From positions 1,397,239,315-1,397,303,314 of the forward strand of contig OY728131.1 in assembly GCA_963277665.1 (NCBI GenBank): a stretch of DNA of 64,000 bases, read 5' to 3'. Positions 35,894 to 49,658 of the stretch are shown here, one piece after another. This DNA is from Viscum album. Taxonomy: Eukaryota > Streptophyta > Magnoliopsida > Santalales > Viscaceae. The translations under genes and the position numbers were made by a program. Each line of letters begins with the position of its first letter. Position 1 is the first letter of the stretch. The notes beneath the pieces were generated by a model that was not told the DNA's origin, ran no database searches, and saw only the letters and a program-made list of their open reading frames with translations.

Positions 35894-38800
35894 TGTAACA
35901 CCCTGAGACTTTATAATATTCTCATTTATAAATAAATTTAATTTTTTTTTTCTTTATTTCTTTTTACACCAAACCATACTAAGTTTACACTACACATAAC
36001 ATTTAGTTGGATTTCGTTACACGCAAGTCCCAGTTTTACCGAATAACAATATATTAATAAAATATTATTATTTGAAATAATATATAACTTAACTGTTAAT
36101 TTAGCAGTTATGAATAGTAATAAACACATTTTGAATTTTATATATTTCATATAATTTTAATATTCATCTCATGTGTTTATTAGACATGATATAAGAACAA
36201 ATTCAATTTTTCAAATAAAATATGTATTTTTCAAAAAATTCAGTTTTACCACCTTTTAATGTAGAACACTTTTTATATAAAATATTTGACACTTTTATAT
36301 ATTCAATTTGAAAAAATAAAACTCTTCTTTATAAGTTGGACATAATTTTTTTTTCAATTTTTTTGAGTTTTTTTGATAACTTTCATATTTTAATAAATAA
36401 TGAAAAATACTACATTTTTATTCAAAACTACTTTTTGATATAATTTATTTATATTTTTATATTACCCATTTAATTGGTTTTTAAGTATTATTAGATTAAA
36501 TTTTTATAATTTAATATAATTTATGTCATTGTAATTATTTTCACATTAAAATTAGATTTAAACACATGCTAATATTTTTATGGTTTTACATTTGGAAAAC
36601 CTCTTTTCTTGTTTTTTCAACAAGGATTAATTTTAAACAAATTAAAAAAAATCTATGTTTTAAATTTTTAAAAATGGATTCAATATTTGTAATAATTGGG
36701 TTAAAATTTTGTTAATAGGTTAATTTTATTTTTTTGGATATTATGAATAGTAACTTCAGTAATTTTTTACTACCGTGGTTAAGGGTAAATCAGGTAATCA
36801 AAGGTAAAAATAATATTATAAAATTATGATAACAGTTTTCAAAATCCTATTATATGACTAAATTAGATCCTTATCACCTATGTTTCTAAATGAAATCATT
36901 TAATGGACCCTTTTCCATGAATATGGCATGAATGTTATTAAAAATAATGAATGTGAAAAAATGTCACACTCTCATTTATTATAAGTATAAGAATTATAAT
37001 ATAGTGATATCCAGTATATAACATCGATTATAAATATTATTTGGAAATATAATATAATTAACTAAATCATAGAAATTTATTTATAAATTTTATAGATTAA
37101 ATAATTACCATTAATGATGACACAATAGTGGTGCATACATTATTTTATTAATATATATATATATATATCAAATAATTGATATTAAAAATATTAAAATAAA
37201 TATAATTTTAATTAATTAATGATATAAAATAATTTAATAGATAAATTATACATGTTAGTGATATATTTAAAGTATTGGTTTGAGTTTATCATGTAGATTT
37301 TATATTTTAAAAAATTTAAAAATTGAATAGTATTAAAATTGACAAAAATGATATTTTAAAATAAATACTATTTTATTAAATTATATAAAAGTTATAAAAA
37401 TATAAGGTTCATACAAATAAATTTTATAATGTAAAATATGTCATAAAAATCCAATTGGGGTTCCTTTTCCATTTAATATTAATTATATTGACCCTATAGT
37501 GTAAAAATACAAGAAGACACAATAAGAGTTAAACTGTTTATCTGAGGGTTAAATCCAAAATATAAGGTTAACTTTATGACCTAAACAAGTATAAAATTCA
37601 TTGGTTGAGGATATTTCTACCCATAATAATATTATACTATAAATAAATCACTTTTGAGTTATTTTAAACCAAAAATAAATTTATAATAAATTAATATTTT
37701 AAGATCTTCCAAAAGTGCCCATCACCTCTCTTATAAAAGTGAAATTCTCCTCTATTTAATTAAAACCTATAAATCCATTTGGATCAGACAAAACCTAAAA
37801 AATTATACTAAAAATATCCCTTACTTCAATCCAGATGCTTCACTTTTTTCATAACTTCTACCTAAGGATTATTTTTGTGAAAATCAAAAGGAGACACCCA
37901 AAGAAGAGGTAATTGTTTTACCAATTCAATTAAATTTATTATTTTATTATACTTTCACTTCTTATATTGTTTCCATAATAAATTAATATGTACAGTATAA
38001 TATACATGATGATATGTTATTATGATTATGGGGAAACTATGTTCCTCCTTTTACCCATCAAATGAAAAACAATTTCACCATGCGTGCGTATGTACAACTT
38101 ACCGTCTCCACACTGTGATGTAAACTATTTTTCATTTATACTTTATTTAGATAGGTATAATTATGAGTATAATGGAATTAAATAATTAATATATCATGAC
38201 AATTATTATTTATAATTATTATACCATCTGATTCCATACCATCTAACAATCAAATGAATGATATCATCGATCGTGCATACATACGACCTACCATCTCCAT
38301 GATTCTATGAGATTAATCCTCCACGTTAACCATTCAAGAATTGTTATAAAATTTATTTTATGAGTAAAAATAATTATTATGAACTTAATATAATTATTTA
38401 TTTGAATAAAATACATCATATGCATAACAAACATTACTTACACAACAAAATATGAATGAAAGAATGAAGGAGTTAACACCCAAAATAATGATAATACTGA
38501 AATACTATTAAAACATGATATAAGAGGATCATATATAATATCATAAATATTCATATAGTCTTGGTATAATTTAATAACATGATTAACCCATTATATATGA
38601 TGTTTACTCACCCTCAACTAAAGGAAAGTATAGGGTAAGAGTTAATTTAACAATTTCTTTATTTTCTCAGATTGTTTATATGTAGGTATCTACTAGGAAA
38701 TCTTTATCATCCATGTAAATTTTTCTTAAAATTTGTTTTAAAATATTATCTACAATTTTTTAATGTCATTTTTACCCATGTTTTAATTTTTATGAAATGT

Positions 38801-39914
38801 TTTGAAAGGAATCTTCCATCGTTTTCCAAACGAGGTACTTTATGACCTTTTTGACTAATTAAGGAAAGAATGTTTTTTTAACTTATACGGTGCAAGTGGC
38901 TATTTTACACCATTATGAAGCCTTAAAATTTTTAAGTTTTCCTTAAAAGCTTACAAGTTTATAGGAAATGTTTTTTTATAATTGTGTGCCTTTTAAATAA
39001 TTTCAAATTAAAAGGGGATATTTCTCTCAAAGAGTTTTAATGAATTTATTAGATTATTTCCATCTATGTCAACATAATTTTTTAGATTTTATGCTTGATT
39101 TAGGTTGATTTATTATGAAACAATATTCTATATTGTATTGAAGGTTTTATGATATTTTTGACTATGGATGTTCTATTTTTATACCATTTAAGGTTTATGG
39201 TTAAAGTATTAAAATTTTGTATGCTAGTTTTAATATGAATGTTTATGTTAGGTTTCACCCTTTTAATATGAGGAATGCATTTGAATTAGTAAGTGATAGG
39301 AGGGGGCCTCTATAGACCCTCGATGCATCAGTAGGTGTCATAAGACAAACTAGTGTCTTGGCACGAGGCATTAACGGTATGGTTATTTATGGTCTTGCCA
39401 CGAGGCCTTGACAAGATGGTTAGGATGTCCAACATTATGAATTTCCTCATTATGTGATTAATATTACATGTGATTATTTAGAATATCCATTTTAATATTT
39501 AAATGGAATTATTTGATTTTTTCTTTCCATATTATGATTAAGATTATGTTTAAAAGGCTTGTATTTCTTTTTTATACCTTGCCTTAAAAGTTTATGCTTA
39601 TTTATGATAGCCTGTTCAATATTGTTCATCCTTATTGAGAATCTGAGATCACCCCATTATTATGTTTCATTTTTTACCAGGATGCGAAGAAGTATATTAT
39701 GATTGACCTTAAGGGATAGTCTATGGGATATGATAGTTTTTAAAGGGGATAATATGTTGTTTTTCATTTCAGGATGTAATGTAAATCTTATGTTTGTATC
39801 TAGTATTTCCAAGGCTACTATACTGATCGGTCCTTTAATATTTTATTTCTTGTTATCATGAAAATGTAATAAAATAATGCACTGACTCTGGGAAATTGGG
39901 GTTGAGGCATTACA
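35894..39914 (+). repeat. 3' LTR of gypsy-1 (4021 bp)
   Basis: Starts TGTAACACCCTGAGAC and ends GGCATTACA. Very AT-rich in the first half, with a short (AT)n at about 37153-37168. A TTTACTCACC motif lies near 38606. No gene is supported within it; ORFs are short. Confidence 0.85.
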
Positions 39915-40278
39915 ATGATATTTTCCAAACTATGCTCCAACCACGTGGATCCCTCTATCCAAGAGGTGCCATGCAGCATGGTTTCATAGAGGCTCCCAAA
40001 TGATTTGGTAAACCATATGGTAACTATGTGTTATCCCTCTATCTGAAATGATTCCCATGCCACACAATTTCCAAGGAAATGCGAATGGTTTTCATGAACC
40101 ATGATCCAACCAAGTGCTATGTATTGTTTGGTCAGTTTTATCCCCTTTATGTGTCATGAGCCCCCAAAAAACCCTTGAAACCTCTCAAACATATGAGAAC
40201 CACTTAATCAACCATAAAAGAGAGATTGAATAAAAATTTTAACAAAGATGTACATTTATGAAATATCATGATCTTACA
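39915..40278 (-). repeat. 3' LTR of gypsy-2 (first 364 bp only)
   Basis: Direct-repeat partner of about 46690-47072; begins TGTAAGATCATGATATTTC on the minus strand. Confidence 0.82.
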
Positions 40279-43200
40279 ACATACACACCTTATGATGGAT
40301 CTTCCTTGAGCCACACCTCTAAGAATCCCCGAGTTATGTAGACCAAAAAGGTTAGAACATAGGCTCACCAACCAAGCTTCACCTCCTAATTTTTTCCCTA
40401 AACTCAGCCATGATGTAACAATGCTCAGACCAAGGAAATAGTCCAACCTTGAGAATATTTCTCCCATTGAGTTCCATGACCACAATAAAATTCTTCTTGA
40501 GGACACATCCTCCTCAACTTACCATTACCCACACCATGAACAAGAGAAGGTTCAGTTAACATCACTAGATCATCACATGAATAGAAAATGGCAGGACACT
40601 ATATTACACTGGGAGAGCCGACCATAACAATGTTGGTCTGATACTCTCCATAATTCATAGCTAAAATAACTTGGCGGAATCTCACCAAGATTCCTCTGAA
40701 GATCTAACAGTGATACAAGCCATACATCACTGGGGGAAACTTCTAGATTTGTAACCACATCTTATGACCTACCCCAATCCATAACTCGAGGCCCAATAGC
40801 CTTGATTCATTTCCAGACATCAAAAATCATAACACCAAACATACTTCTCATTTAGAGTTAATAAACCATTCAATATCTGAGCCAATGTCTATCATCAACA
40901 CCACTCACTAAGATGGCTCCTAACCAAGTCCGTCTAACCCAAACCACCAGTTACATCATTAAATGACCACTTGCCTACCATGGTGATTCCCACCATATTA
41001 TTTAACCTATCTCTATCCTTATTCCGGTATTGAGAACTTCCATAATCGAAGAGGAAACATATAAAACTTCATCTCAACCTTCACCGTGCCCAAAATCCTT
41101 TAAAAAATCTATCCAATACTGATATTCAGCCATTCCATAGGTACTACCTTGATTGGAAAACTCCACTTACCATACTCATTTAAGGGTACTTAGTTCTTCC
41201 TCAGTGCCATTCTCATGACCAAAACATGATTATCTTTCCAACACTAACTAGAGGTGTCTTAAATACCACCACATTTGTTCCATTTTTCCCAACTAAGTCA
41301 GGCTATCCATGGTTGAATCACTCAGATTAGCTTAAGAACTAGCTTGAGCTTGAAGACATCACTTGACTTGATCTACCTTTACATCCAAGGCCAACTCAGC
41401 TTTTCTCTAAGGAACCCGAGCATCCACCTTACAGGTTTTTATTTAAATCTTGATTCCACTACACCCACCTTATATCCTACTTCACACATTCATGGCCAAC
41501 ACAATTCTCCCCACCTTTTGAGTATCATTGTTTCCATTTTCCTTAAGCAATTTCAACCTTTATAGCTCATTCTTAAACATAGAATAACTGCAAAACTTAG
41601 ACATGACCATACAAATAACATTTTAAAAACAAAAAAAGCATCACCCACTACTCATACCCATATCCTAGGAATAACACCCATAGAATTCATTGATATATCG
41701 TCCATTTTGAGGACCTCTCTCATAACCAGTCGATGGTATACTCACCCACCATATGGCCCCCACACTCATACTGATCCTCAAGCAAATTTTTTAAGGTTTT
41801 TATATTCAACATAACACACATAAGCCACTAGGCGTAAATCCAAAGCCTTATTAGTGCACCTAGAAAATGTGAATATATTGGGCATGATTGCTACTGGTTA
41901 AAGCTATGCCATGAAGTGTTTGACGAACACCACCAAAACCATCCATTGTCACCATCACCTCTTACCAAGAGGACACCTCAACCTACCGAGGGTCATGAGA
42001 TTTCCTACATGTTGATGTCGTATCCACACTAGAACACGAGAACTTGAATGGAGTTTCCAAGAAAACTCACTACCACCTAATGACCCTCTACCAAGTAGAA
42101 ATGACCCAACATTCCTTTTTGGCACCATTATCATCACACAACTCGAGTTCTTCTTGAGTGGTCCCTCTGACCATAACAGGTACATAACAATTTTCTTTAC
42201 CGATCTAAAACTAACATGTCCTCCAAATATGAGGGTCTCTCCTCCTTGATTCGAAGTAAAAAACATTCTCTACACCTAATCCTACTTTGGAACATATCCC
42301 AACAACATTGTGTATTCCTAACACATGCCCATCATTCAACACCTTTCGGAACCATCGAGGTACCACACTCTCCTATGACCAAAAAAACCCATATCTAGCT
42401 CACATGATCTATACATCACCCAAGATAGGACCCAATGTCCGCTCACACAACTGATCGTGCCACCTGATCCACCATCCTCATCAGAATCAAGGCTTCCTCA
42501 ACATCTCATCCATAAAATCAACCACTCTTACAAAAATCCCATGAACATGACCGCCCTTAGTGTCTTCAAAAATAAAAGATCTCATCTATGCTTTGATTAA
42601 CCCTTTCTTGTACACCCCAAACAACATTGTTTTATGCATCTAACTCTATAAAAACCATAGGTTTATGATTTATACCAATCCTTCCCTTCACAATCACCCT
42701 TATAACCAAACATAAACACCCAAGTGCTTCCCTAAAATGAATCCAAGGCCTAATTATTCACTTTTAAAAAAGCTTAGTGGAACCTACTATGCATCGATTC
42801 CACCTCTGAAGTAGCCACCTGTGCTTCACATTCCAAGGAACCTTTAACTCTAGGCCAACCTCCCTCGAGGATACCCTTGATTTCTAAATATTGTAAACTC
42901 ATAGACACAAATAAATCCACTTTTCCAAATCCATTAACCTTTCCAATTATCCCTCTTGGTTAATTATTCACTAGGAAATAGTCTATGTGTTCCATTTCCA
43001 AGTTATGAATGATATACCTATGCCACACAAACCCATAATCACTGACACCCCGACTGACCTCTCTCATAGGATATCCTCAAAAGTATAATGATACCAAATC
43101 TCCAAACTTGATACACACCAAGAAAAGTTCATTGGATCTCTCTAAGTCATACAAACAAAATTAAATAGTTGTCTATCCACAAAGGTAATCCTACCCCTAT

Positions 43201-44181
43201 CTCAAAAACACTACTTCTAACAAAAACAACCACTATTTACTCGAGTTTCCACACCAAGTATAATCACACATGTACTCTGGAACACAAACCAAACACCCAC
43301 TCTAGGGTAAAAAATGCAACTCACAAGGTCTCAACTCACAAGAGTCACCACATTCCTGTTAACAGGCTTCATTTCACAATTTAAAGGTCACAACCTAACC
43401 AAGGACATAATAGAAAAAATTCCATTAACCAGTAAAACCAACTCTATAATATCTCACACCCTGTAACCTGAGTTCTCAAAACTAGGTTGCTCTTAGTGCC
43501 CAAGCCACGCATACAAGGGGTAAAAACCCACGCATGGGATAACCATCACTGATACTCCTAAAGATACATCATTATCTCACTTTCCTTATTAATTATGCTT
43601 CACCATTTAAACCCACCATTTCACTTTTCAAAACATTTCATTTTAAAATCCCAAGAATTTTTTTTTGAATTTTTTTTTCAAGACCTAGTTTTCAAAATAT
43701 TAGTTTAATTCAAAATGAAATTTCAAAGCATCTCCCTTTTTCAAAACCCAAGGAGTTGCACATCTCAAAACCCCATTTAACCCACTTTTCGACACCCCAT
43801 CATTTTATTTAATCCCACTTCTCACACCCATTTGATTTATCATCATTTCATTCACAAGTCAATCACAGGAAACACATGGATGACCTATCTATCCTATGTG
43901 CCTTATATGATGCATGAACTCACACACCCTTTCCTTCCATATAGATCTCTAAGATAAAACCTTATAAATCAATAACGTCACACCCAATTACACCACACAG
44001 GCTGGAAATATTAACGAACTATAAAAGAAAAAAAATAGAACATCATTTCCTACCCCTCGCAACATGGGTTTTCCCTCATACATGGGGATGTAGGAACCCA
44101 TGCATGAGATCATTACCAATCCTTAATAAGATCCTAGTATCCTATCTACCATACCAAAATAGTAAGACAAAATAAGATCAT
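40279..44181 (-). other. Interior of gypsy-2, no recognised protein domain
   Basis: About 3.9 kb. Small minus-strand ORFs occur (40204-40506, 40573-40758, 41955-42266), but I recognise no gag, reverse transcriptase, integrase or protease motif in them. Either the coding part is too decayed to read by eye or this is a large non-coding derivative. Confidence 0.55.
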
Positions 44182-44192
44182 ATATAATACCA
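44182..44192 (-). promoter_or_regulatory. Probable primer-binding site, gypsy-2
   Basis: TGGTATTATAT on the minus strand, three bases after the LTR end; only the first half matches the initiator tRNA-Met site. Confidence 0.5.
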
Positions 44193-44195
44193 CAT

Positions 44196-47072
44196 TGTAA
44201 TGTCTCCAAACCATAATCCAATATAAATGGTGCCCCGAACTGGGTCATCACATGACCTTAGGTGCACCTCCCCATACACTAGAGGCTACCGACTATTATT
44301 GCGAGTCTAAGGAGAAATATGTTGATACTATACCCACTTATCCGAGTGAATTCACAATAAAATTAACACCAATATATAAAATAATAAATTAGAAAAATTA
44401 ATGAATAGTATGAAACATGACCCATTAAGTAAAAAAATGACCATGCTGTAGTAAAATCTATGGAATTATCTACTTGTCAGGTAATCGTACAAGATAAAAT
44501 AGAAAACAAACTATCAAAGGCTCTAAAACTAGACCCAAGCCCCAACCCAATCCCAACCTCCATGATCCAACCCATCATCCAATGCACAACCAGACACCAG
44601 GTCCCTACTCTGAACCTATACCTATAATCATGTAGCATCTACTCAGGTTCCTAAGTTCCAAAGTGGATCAAGTAGGGTGTGAGTATAACTCAATAGGCCA
44701 CAAAAAATGGTGTCGAATGAAATATAAAATCCATACAAAGTGTATGAAAGTTAAAAAATGAAATAAATTAACAAGGCAACTGGGGAAACATTTAAGCATT
44801 TATCGAATATTCATTTAATACATTTCCATCATTATTTAAATTTCATCACTTATTCTATATCCATTAATAAATTCATCATCATCTCATGTTCCATGCGTTA
44901 ACAATATACATAATTCACACTATGGAAAAAAACAACCAATTACAATGCATAGGGGAATAAAACAAGTCCCTATCTCACTAGGGATAAACACATCACAACA
45001 ACACATTTTCTTCACCTCGAAGCCTTAGTCCAGGTGGAATACAACTGTTAGGAGAATTGAGATTCATCCCCTTCCCTAACTCATGCATTATGGGGAGGAG
45101 TTTAGAGCCTCAGTCTAACTCGAACCATGGGTGGAGAACCTCAGTCAATACCCAACATTACTAAGAAACATGCACATGCTTATTTATTTATTCACCACAC
45201 ACATTCCATATCACAACTAATAAAAATAGAAACCATAGCCAAAAAAATCATCATGGGAATAAATATTATGCGATAACCCATTAACATGTTTCCCTTTATA
45301 TTACCATTCCATTTTTCCCAATATTTATTTCTTAAGCCTAACTCATTATGAATATTCACTAATTCCCATGAATTAACTCATTTAACATATTCATCCATTT
45401 TGTTTGTTAAATCGCTTATTCCTATCAAGTACAAATCACAATACATTGGGAAAATTCACTCTAATCCCATTTAACCCATTTTAACATCATTCCAAACACC
45501 CCTTACTATATATCAACAATTAAGCCCATTCATAATTTAGTTACTTTTATAATCATGTTAACAATCCAATATAATTATTATGGATTCTATCTCACTAACA
45601 CTTACGTACCTTCAATTACTATGGTCCAATCAAAACATTACAACTACACCATGGAAATAAAAATAATTTAAAATACTCATTGAAATCATCTTGAAAAAAA
45701 CCCTTTAAAACATGGGTCTTCCCCTTTGAAAAACTAAAACATGCCAGAATAATTTCATTTCCATTTCATTAATATAAAGAAAACATTAAACCATTTACAA
45801 AAAAATAGTACCTTGACCTCAATTCAAACATCATTTGAAATATAATTAGAGGACCCATTATTAAAATCATCTTGTGGCCAACACCTCTATTAAAAATGTT
45901 ATTTTAGAAACATCATTTTCCTTTAATAAATCTATAATCAGGTAAAATACCATAAACATACCACCAAAACCATTTAAAACCACTCAAGCCTTTAAAAAAG
46001 ACAACACACAATTGTTTTAATTAACCCATTAACCATAATTACATTCAAATAACACACTTACTATCCATTTTATCCCATAATTACCTTATCTCAATGTTTT
46101 CTAATTTTATTTACCATTTACTAGGGTCCAACTTACCCATTAGTAGCACTAGGTTTGGTCTCACATCATCAATGAACCCAACATGGTCTTTGGAAGGTCT
46201 CACACCTCAATATAAGGACCTCAAAACTTCCCATAACCCAATATATCAAAACAAAACATATTAGTGATAAATAAAAACTACATACAAGTATATCACATCA
46301 AGACTAAGGGAGAAAGATTAAAAACCACCTACATCATGACCGTTGATGAACACTTTCTTAGTCTCCACCCCTGATTCGAATTTTAATACTTTTTTAATCC
46401 CCAAACTTAAATCCACTAGAAAAGTGAAATTATTAGTGATTTAGAAGTATAAGAGATATAATACAAGACCTAATAAGGAAAATAAGGCAAAGAGGAGAGT
46501 TAGGCTCACCCAGATCTTCAATTCACACACAAACATGCTCCAAAATCCCAATAATTGAAGTAGAATCACCGATGGGGGAAGAGGAGGCTGGTCGTTCATC
46601 ACCTAGGTTAGATGGGTTTTATGGGAGTGAAGATCATGGGAGAAAGAAATATATTTGTAAAGTAACAATGGGGATTTACCACTTTTTAAGGGCTACACAG
46701 TTTGGCCGCATGGTTTTCTAAACTGTGTGCTAACCGTGTGGATGCTTCTGTCCAAGAGGTGTTATGCCACATGGTTTTCTGGAGGTACCCACATGGTTTG
46801 TTAAACCATGCGGTAACTGTGTGCTGTCACTTTATCCTAAATTATTCTATTGCTACAAGGTTTTCTTGGCCAGGTTCATGGTTTTCACTAACCATGCACC
46901 AACCATGCACTATGTACTGTTTGGTCACTTTTCTCTAATTTTCGTGTCCCAATCCCCCAAAACACCCTTGAAACTTCTCGAAAATGTGAGAATCACTTCA
47001 TAAACCATAAAAGAGAGCTTACGAAATTTGTTTTAACAAGTACATACCATCACAAAATATCAGGATCTTACA
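44196..47072 (-). repeat. 5' LTR of gypsy-2 (2877 bp)
   Basis: Starts TGTAAGATCCTGATA at 47072 and ends GGAGACATTACA at 44196 (minus strand). Near its end, the plus strand carries GTGAGTATAACTCAATAGG (about 44681) and CACTAGAGGCTACCGAC (44278), which match the arrangement at 8570-9060. Confidence 0.8.
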
Positions 47073-48350
47073 CTAGGATTCCAAATAGAAAAACATAGGT
47101 GGGAAGTGAAAACATATACATAGAAGAGAAAAATAACACCCAAATACTAATAGAGAGTGATAGAGAACATGTTCGGGTGAGAGTTAATGACCACGAATCC
47201 AAAAAGCAAATAGGTGTAAAAAACTTCATTGATATCATCAAAAATTATGATAATAGAACATAATTTTAATTCATTATCCTTTTACTAATGTTGTATATTT
47301 TTCATATGAAGATACACTTAATTGGTTTATTTTTTTTTCATAAGAGAAATATCATCCTTTGGTTTTTATTCAATCAATTTCAAATTTATATTTTACTCTA
47401 TGAAATAAAGATGAATTTGTTATGCCTAAATCATTAATGGGTAACAAGATCCATAAAATAATGATAATTAATTCATTATATCTCTTTTTTTCATTATAAC
47501 AAAATGGTAATTACAAGTTTTCCAATATGTATAAACATTTATATAGTGAATTAATACATTAATCTTTAAAACTTTATCTAATGTTTAACCTAAACCATTC
47601 CGTAAATGGTTAAACTTATGACCCTTCCAAAATTAAAAAAATATAAAGAAGGCCACTAAATTTCCTAGAATCAAATTAAAATTAATCCTCCAAATATCAT
47701 TTAGTAGTTATTAATGGTCACATAAAAAAATGTTATTAACTTGGTCATACAATCTTCTGAAGCTTCACAGTAACCATAATTAACATTAAATATCAATGAA
47801 ATAATACATGCATCCTTATTCCATGAATAAAAACCAATATTATTGAATATATTCGATAGTTAATTTTTTTTAAACTTAAAAAATGATAACATAAACAAAA
47901 TTTTCCAAAAATCGTTAATTATTTATAAGGTCATCAATACTATCCAATTTACTTTATTCATATCAATCATCTATTTATCCAAACTATACATAATTTTCTC
48001 AACATAATGAACATATTAAGGGTTATCTTCCCTTAATAAAAATATCACTTTTCCATTCAATCGATTTTATTATTCATCAGCAACTTTCAACATATTATTT
48101 TAAATCTTGAATTAAAATATTCTACTAAACAATCCTTATATATTTTATGATTCATAAAACAAAATTCTTGTATTCTAATATATATACACTTCAATCATTA
48201 CACTTAATTATTAAACCATTAACTAGGATTCATCTTCTTATTCCTTAATACCACAGTCCAAAAATACGATATATGAATATTGACTTAAGATTCCTCAACC
48301 TTAATTTAATCATGCTTATTATGTTTATTGTGAACCATACTATTAGAAAA
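47073..48350 (-). other. Gypsy-3 interior, no domain recognised
   Basis: AT-rich, no credible ORF. 47080-47180 matches 35640-35725 of gypsy-1 in the opposite orientation. The right flank of gypsy-2 begins CTAGG (47073-47077); the other side of that insertion is not preserved. Confidence 0.6.
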
Positions 48351-48900
48351 ACCCCTACCTTTCAGATGTCATTCATGGTCTCTCCATTATCAATAATATA
48401 ACCATTACTCGTAACACTTTTCCAATTCTTTTCAAGATAATCCCCCTTAGAGATTGATTTTCATAATTCCCATACATTCTAAAATTATAACATTCATCCA
48501 TTGAAAATAAATTAGGGAGACCAATATTCCTTTCCAATGTGTTAACTAAAATTTTCATTTTTACATAGAAATTACTTACTCTGTTACCTTCTTCTCCATA
48601 CATAAAACATCTTATTGTTCCTTTGAGACATTCCATAGAGTGGTTCTTCCCACATTCTTTATATATAGGATATAGAGTCTTCCTTTATTTATGGTCTCCA
48701 CCACCCAAACTCTCATTGAACTCTAGAATTATTTTATTTGGTGAGACCAAGAGTTGGTTAAGGTTCAAGTTGTTAATGTTATATATTTTGATAATTGATT
48801 CATCATAATCACAATACCCATCACTCTAATTTTTATCCCATTTGGTTTCTCATCAAAACATTTTCTATCATATTAAATGTTGACCGGGTTCCTTTTGGTT
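48351..48900 (-). pseudogene. Gypsy-3 gag remnant with decayed zinc knuckle
   Basis: The minus-strand ORF 48636-48373 (87 aa) includes DECYNFRMYGNYENQSLRG, which lines up with gypsy-1's FYNFKEMRHYENYCP region and looks like a CX2CX4HX4C knuckle that has lost most metal ligands. Upstream (to about 48900) only scattered similarity is left. Not functional. Confidence 0.6.
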
Positions 48901-49645
48901 TCCTCCAATGATTAAAACCATAAATTATAGTGTGAGAACACTAATTATAGTGGAAAACCACATAATCCTGAGAAAAAATTTATAGGATGTCTAAATCATG
49001 ACACGTTATTTTCAATATATGACACCTTCAGCTTAACATAGGTTATTCGTGTTCATTATTTAAATCCATCATGATGGTTCATAAAGAGTTTGTTAATTTC
49101 CAAAGAATACCACATGGGAGTGTCAAACCAGGTGTGAATAAAGGTCAAATTTTGTCCACTAGGTGAATATAAAGTCCAGATAAATGTACCCTTTTGGAGT
49201 TATTACCCCTAGGTACCTTTGTTCTAGATCCAAACCTACTTGTAGTATCTAGATAAGGATGTAATTACTTGGAATCCACTCACTCTATCCTTTACCAAAA
49301 TTCCAGGACATTTTCCTATACTATGACTCATCCTTATACTTATCCTTAAAGACTTGCCTATACATCCCTAGAAATATACCTAGGGATCTCACTAATATTT
49401 TCTCATACTAGTTTCCAAAGGTTAACTAAACCTTTCCAATGATAATATATATAGTGGTCTGGAATTAATTCCAATGGAATATAATTGATACCTATTAGGG
49501 AACTCCATGGGTGGCTGCACCTCCTGGACGGGACAAACAACCTTCCCTAGTGGTATCCCCTTCCTCATTAAGCCCTTGGGAGGAGAGCTATGATTAGTCC
49601 AATGTTCAAATTTGAGAGATCGAAATGATCATATTACTTCCTTTT
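48901..49645 (-). other. Gypsy-3 5' untranslated region
   Basis: No gene seen. 49200-49390 matches 33540-33710 of gypsy-1 on the opposite strand; 49440-49620 looks like extra sequence not present in gypsy-1. Confidence 0.55.
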
Positions 49646-49656
49646 CCTCTAATACA
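49646..49656 (-). promoter_or_regulatory. Probable primer-binding site, gypsy-3
   Basis: TGTATTAGAGG on the minus strand, close to TGGTATCAGAG and placed like gypsy-1's site. Confidence 0.5.
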
Positions 49657-49658
49657 AA

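Larger units (their letters stand above)
33351..39914 (+). mobile_element. Gypsy-1: gag-bearing, pol-less gypsy-type element
   Basis: Stump of 5' LTR (33351-33468), primer-binding site, gag remnant, non-coding stretch, polypurine tract and complete-looking 3' LTR (35894-39914). The LTR stump matches the last 120 bp or so of the 3' LTR (TATCTAGTATTTC... to the GGGCATTATA/GGCATTACA end). The interior is only 2.4 kb, and I find no protease, reverse transcriptase, RNase H or integrase motif. Confidence 0.83.
39915..47072 (-). mobile_element. Gypsy-2: LTR element with unassigned interior
   Basis: Minus-strand element with 5' LTR 47072-44196, interior 44195-40279 and the first 364 bp of its 3' LTR (40278-39915). 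The two LTR starts match (TGTAAGATC..., then the region with CCATAAAAGAGAG and the CATGGTTTTC words). The 3' LTR breaks off where gypsy-1's LTR ends. Confidence 0.8.

Noticed and set aside
37140..37170. (AT)n tract in gypsy-1 LTR
   Set aside because: An ordinary short microsatellite; no further meaning seen.
43169..43384. 71-aa plus-strand ORF in gypsy-2
   Set aside because: Opposite to the element's direction, low complexity (Thr/His/Lys), no family resemblance.
49481..49493. AGGTATCAATTAT as gypsy-3 primer-binding site
   Set aside because: Similarity to gypsy-1's LTR end continues to about 49660, and TGTATTAGAGG at 49646-49656 fits better.
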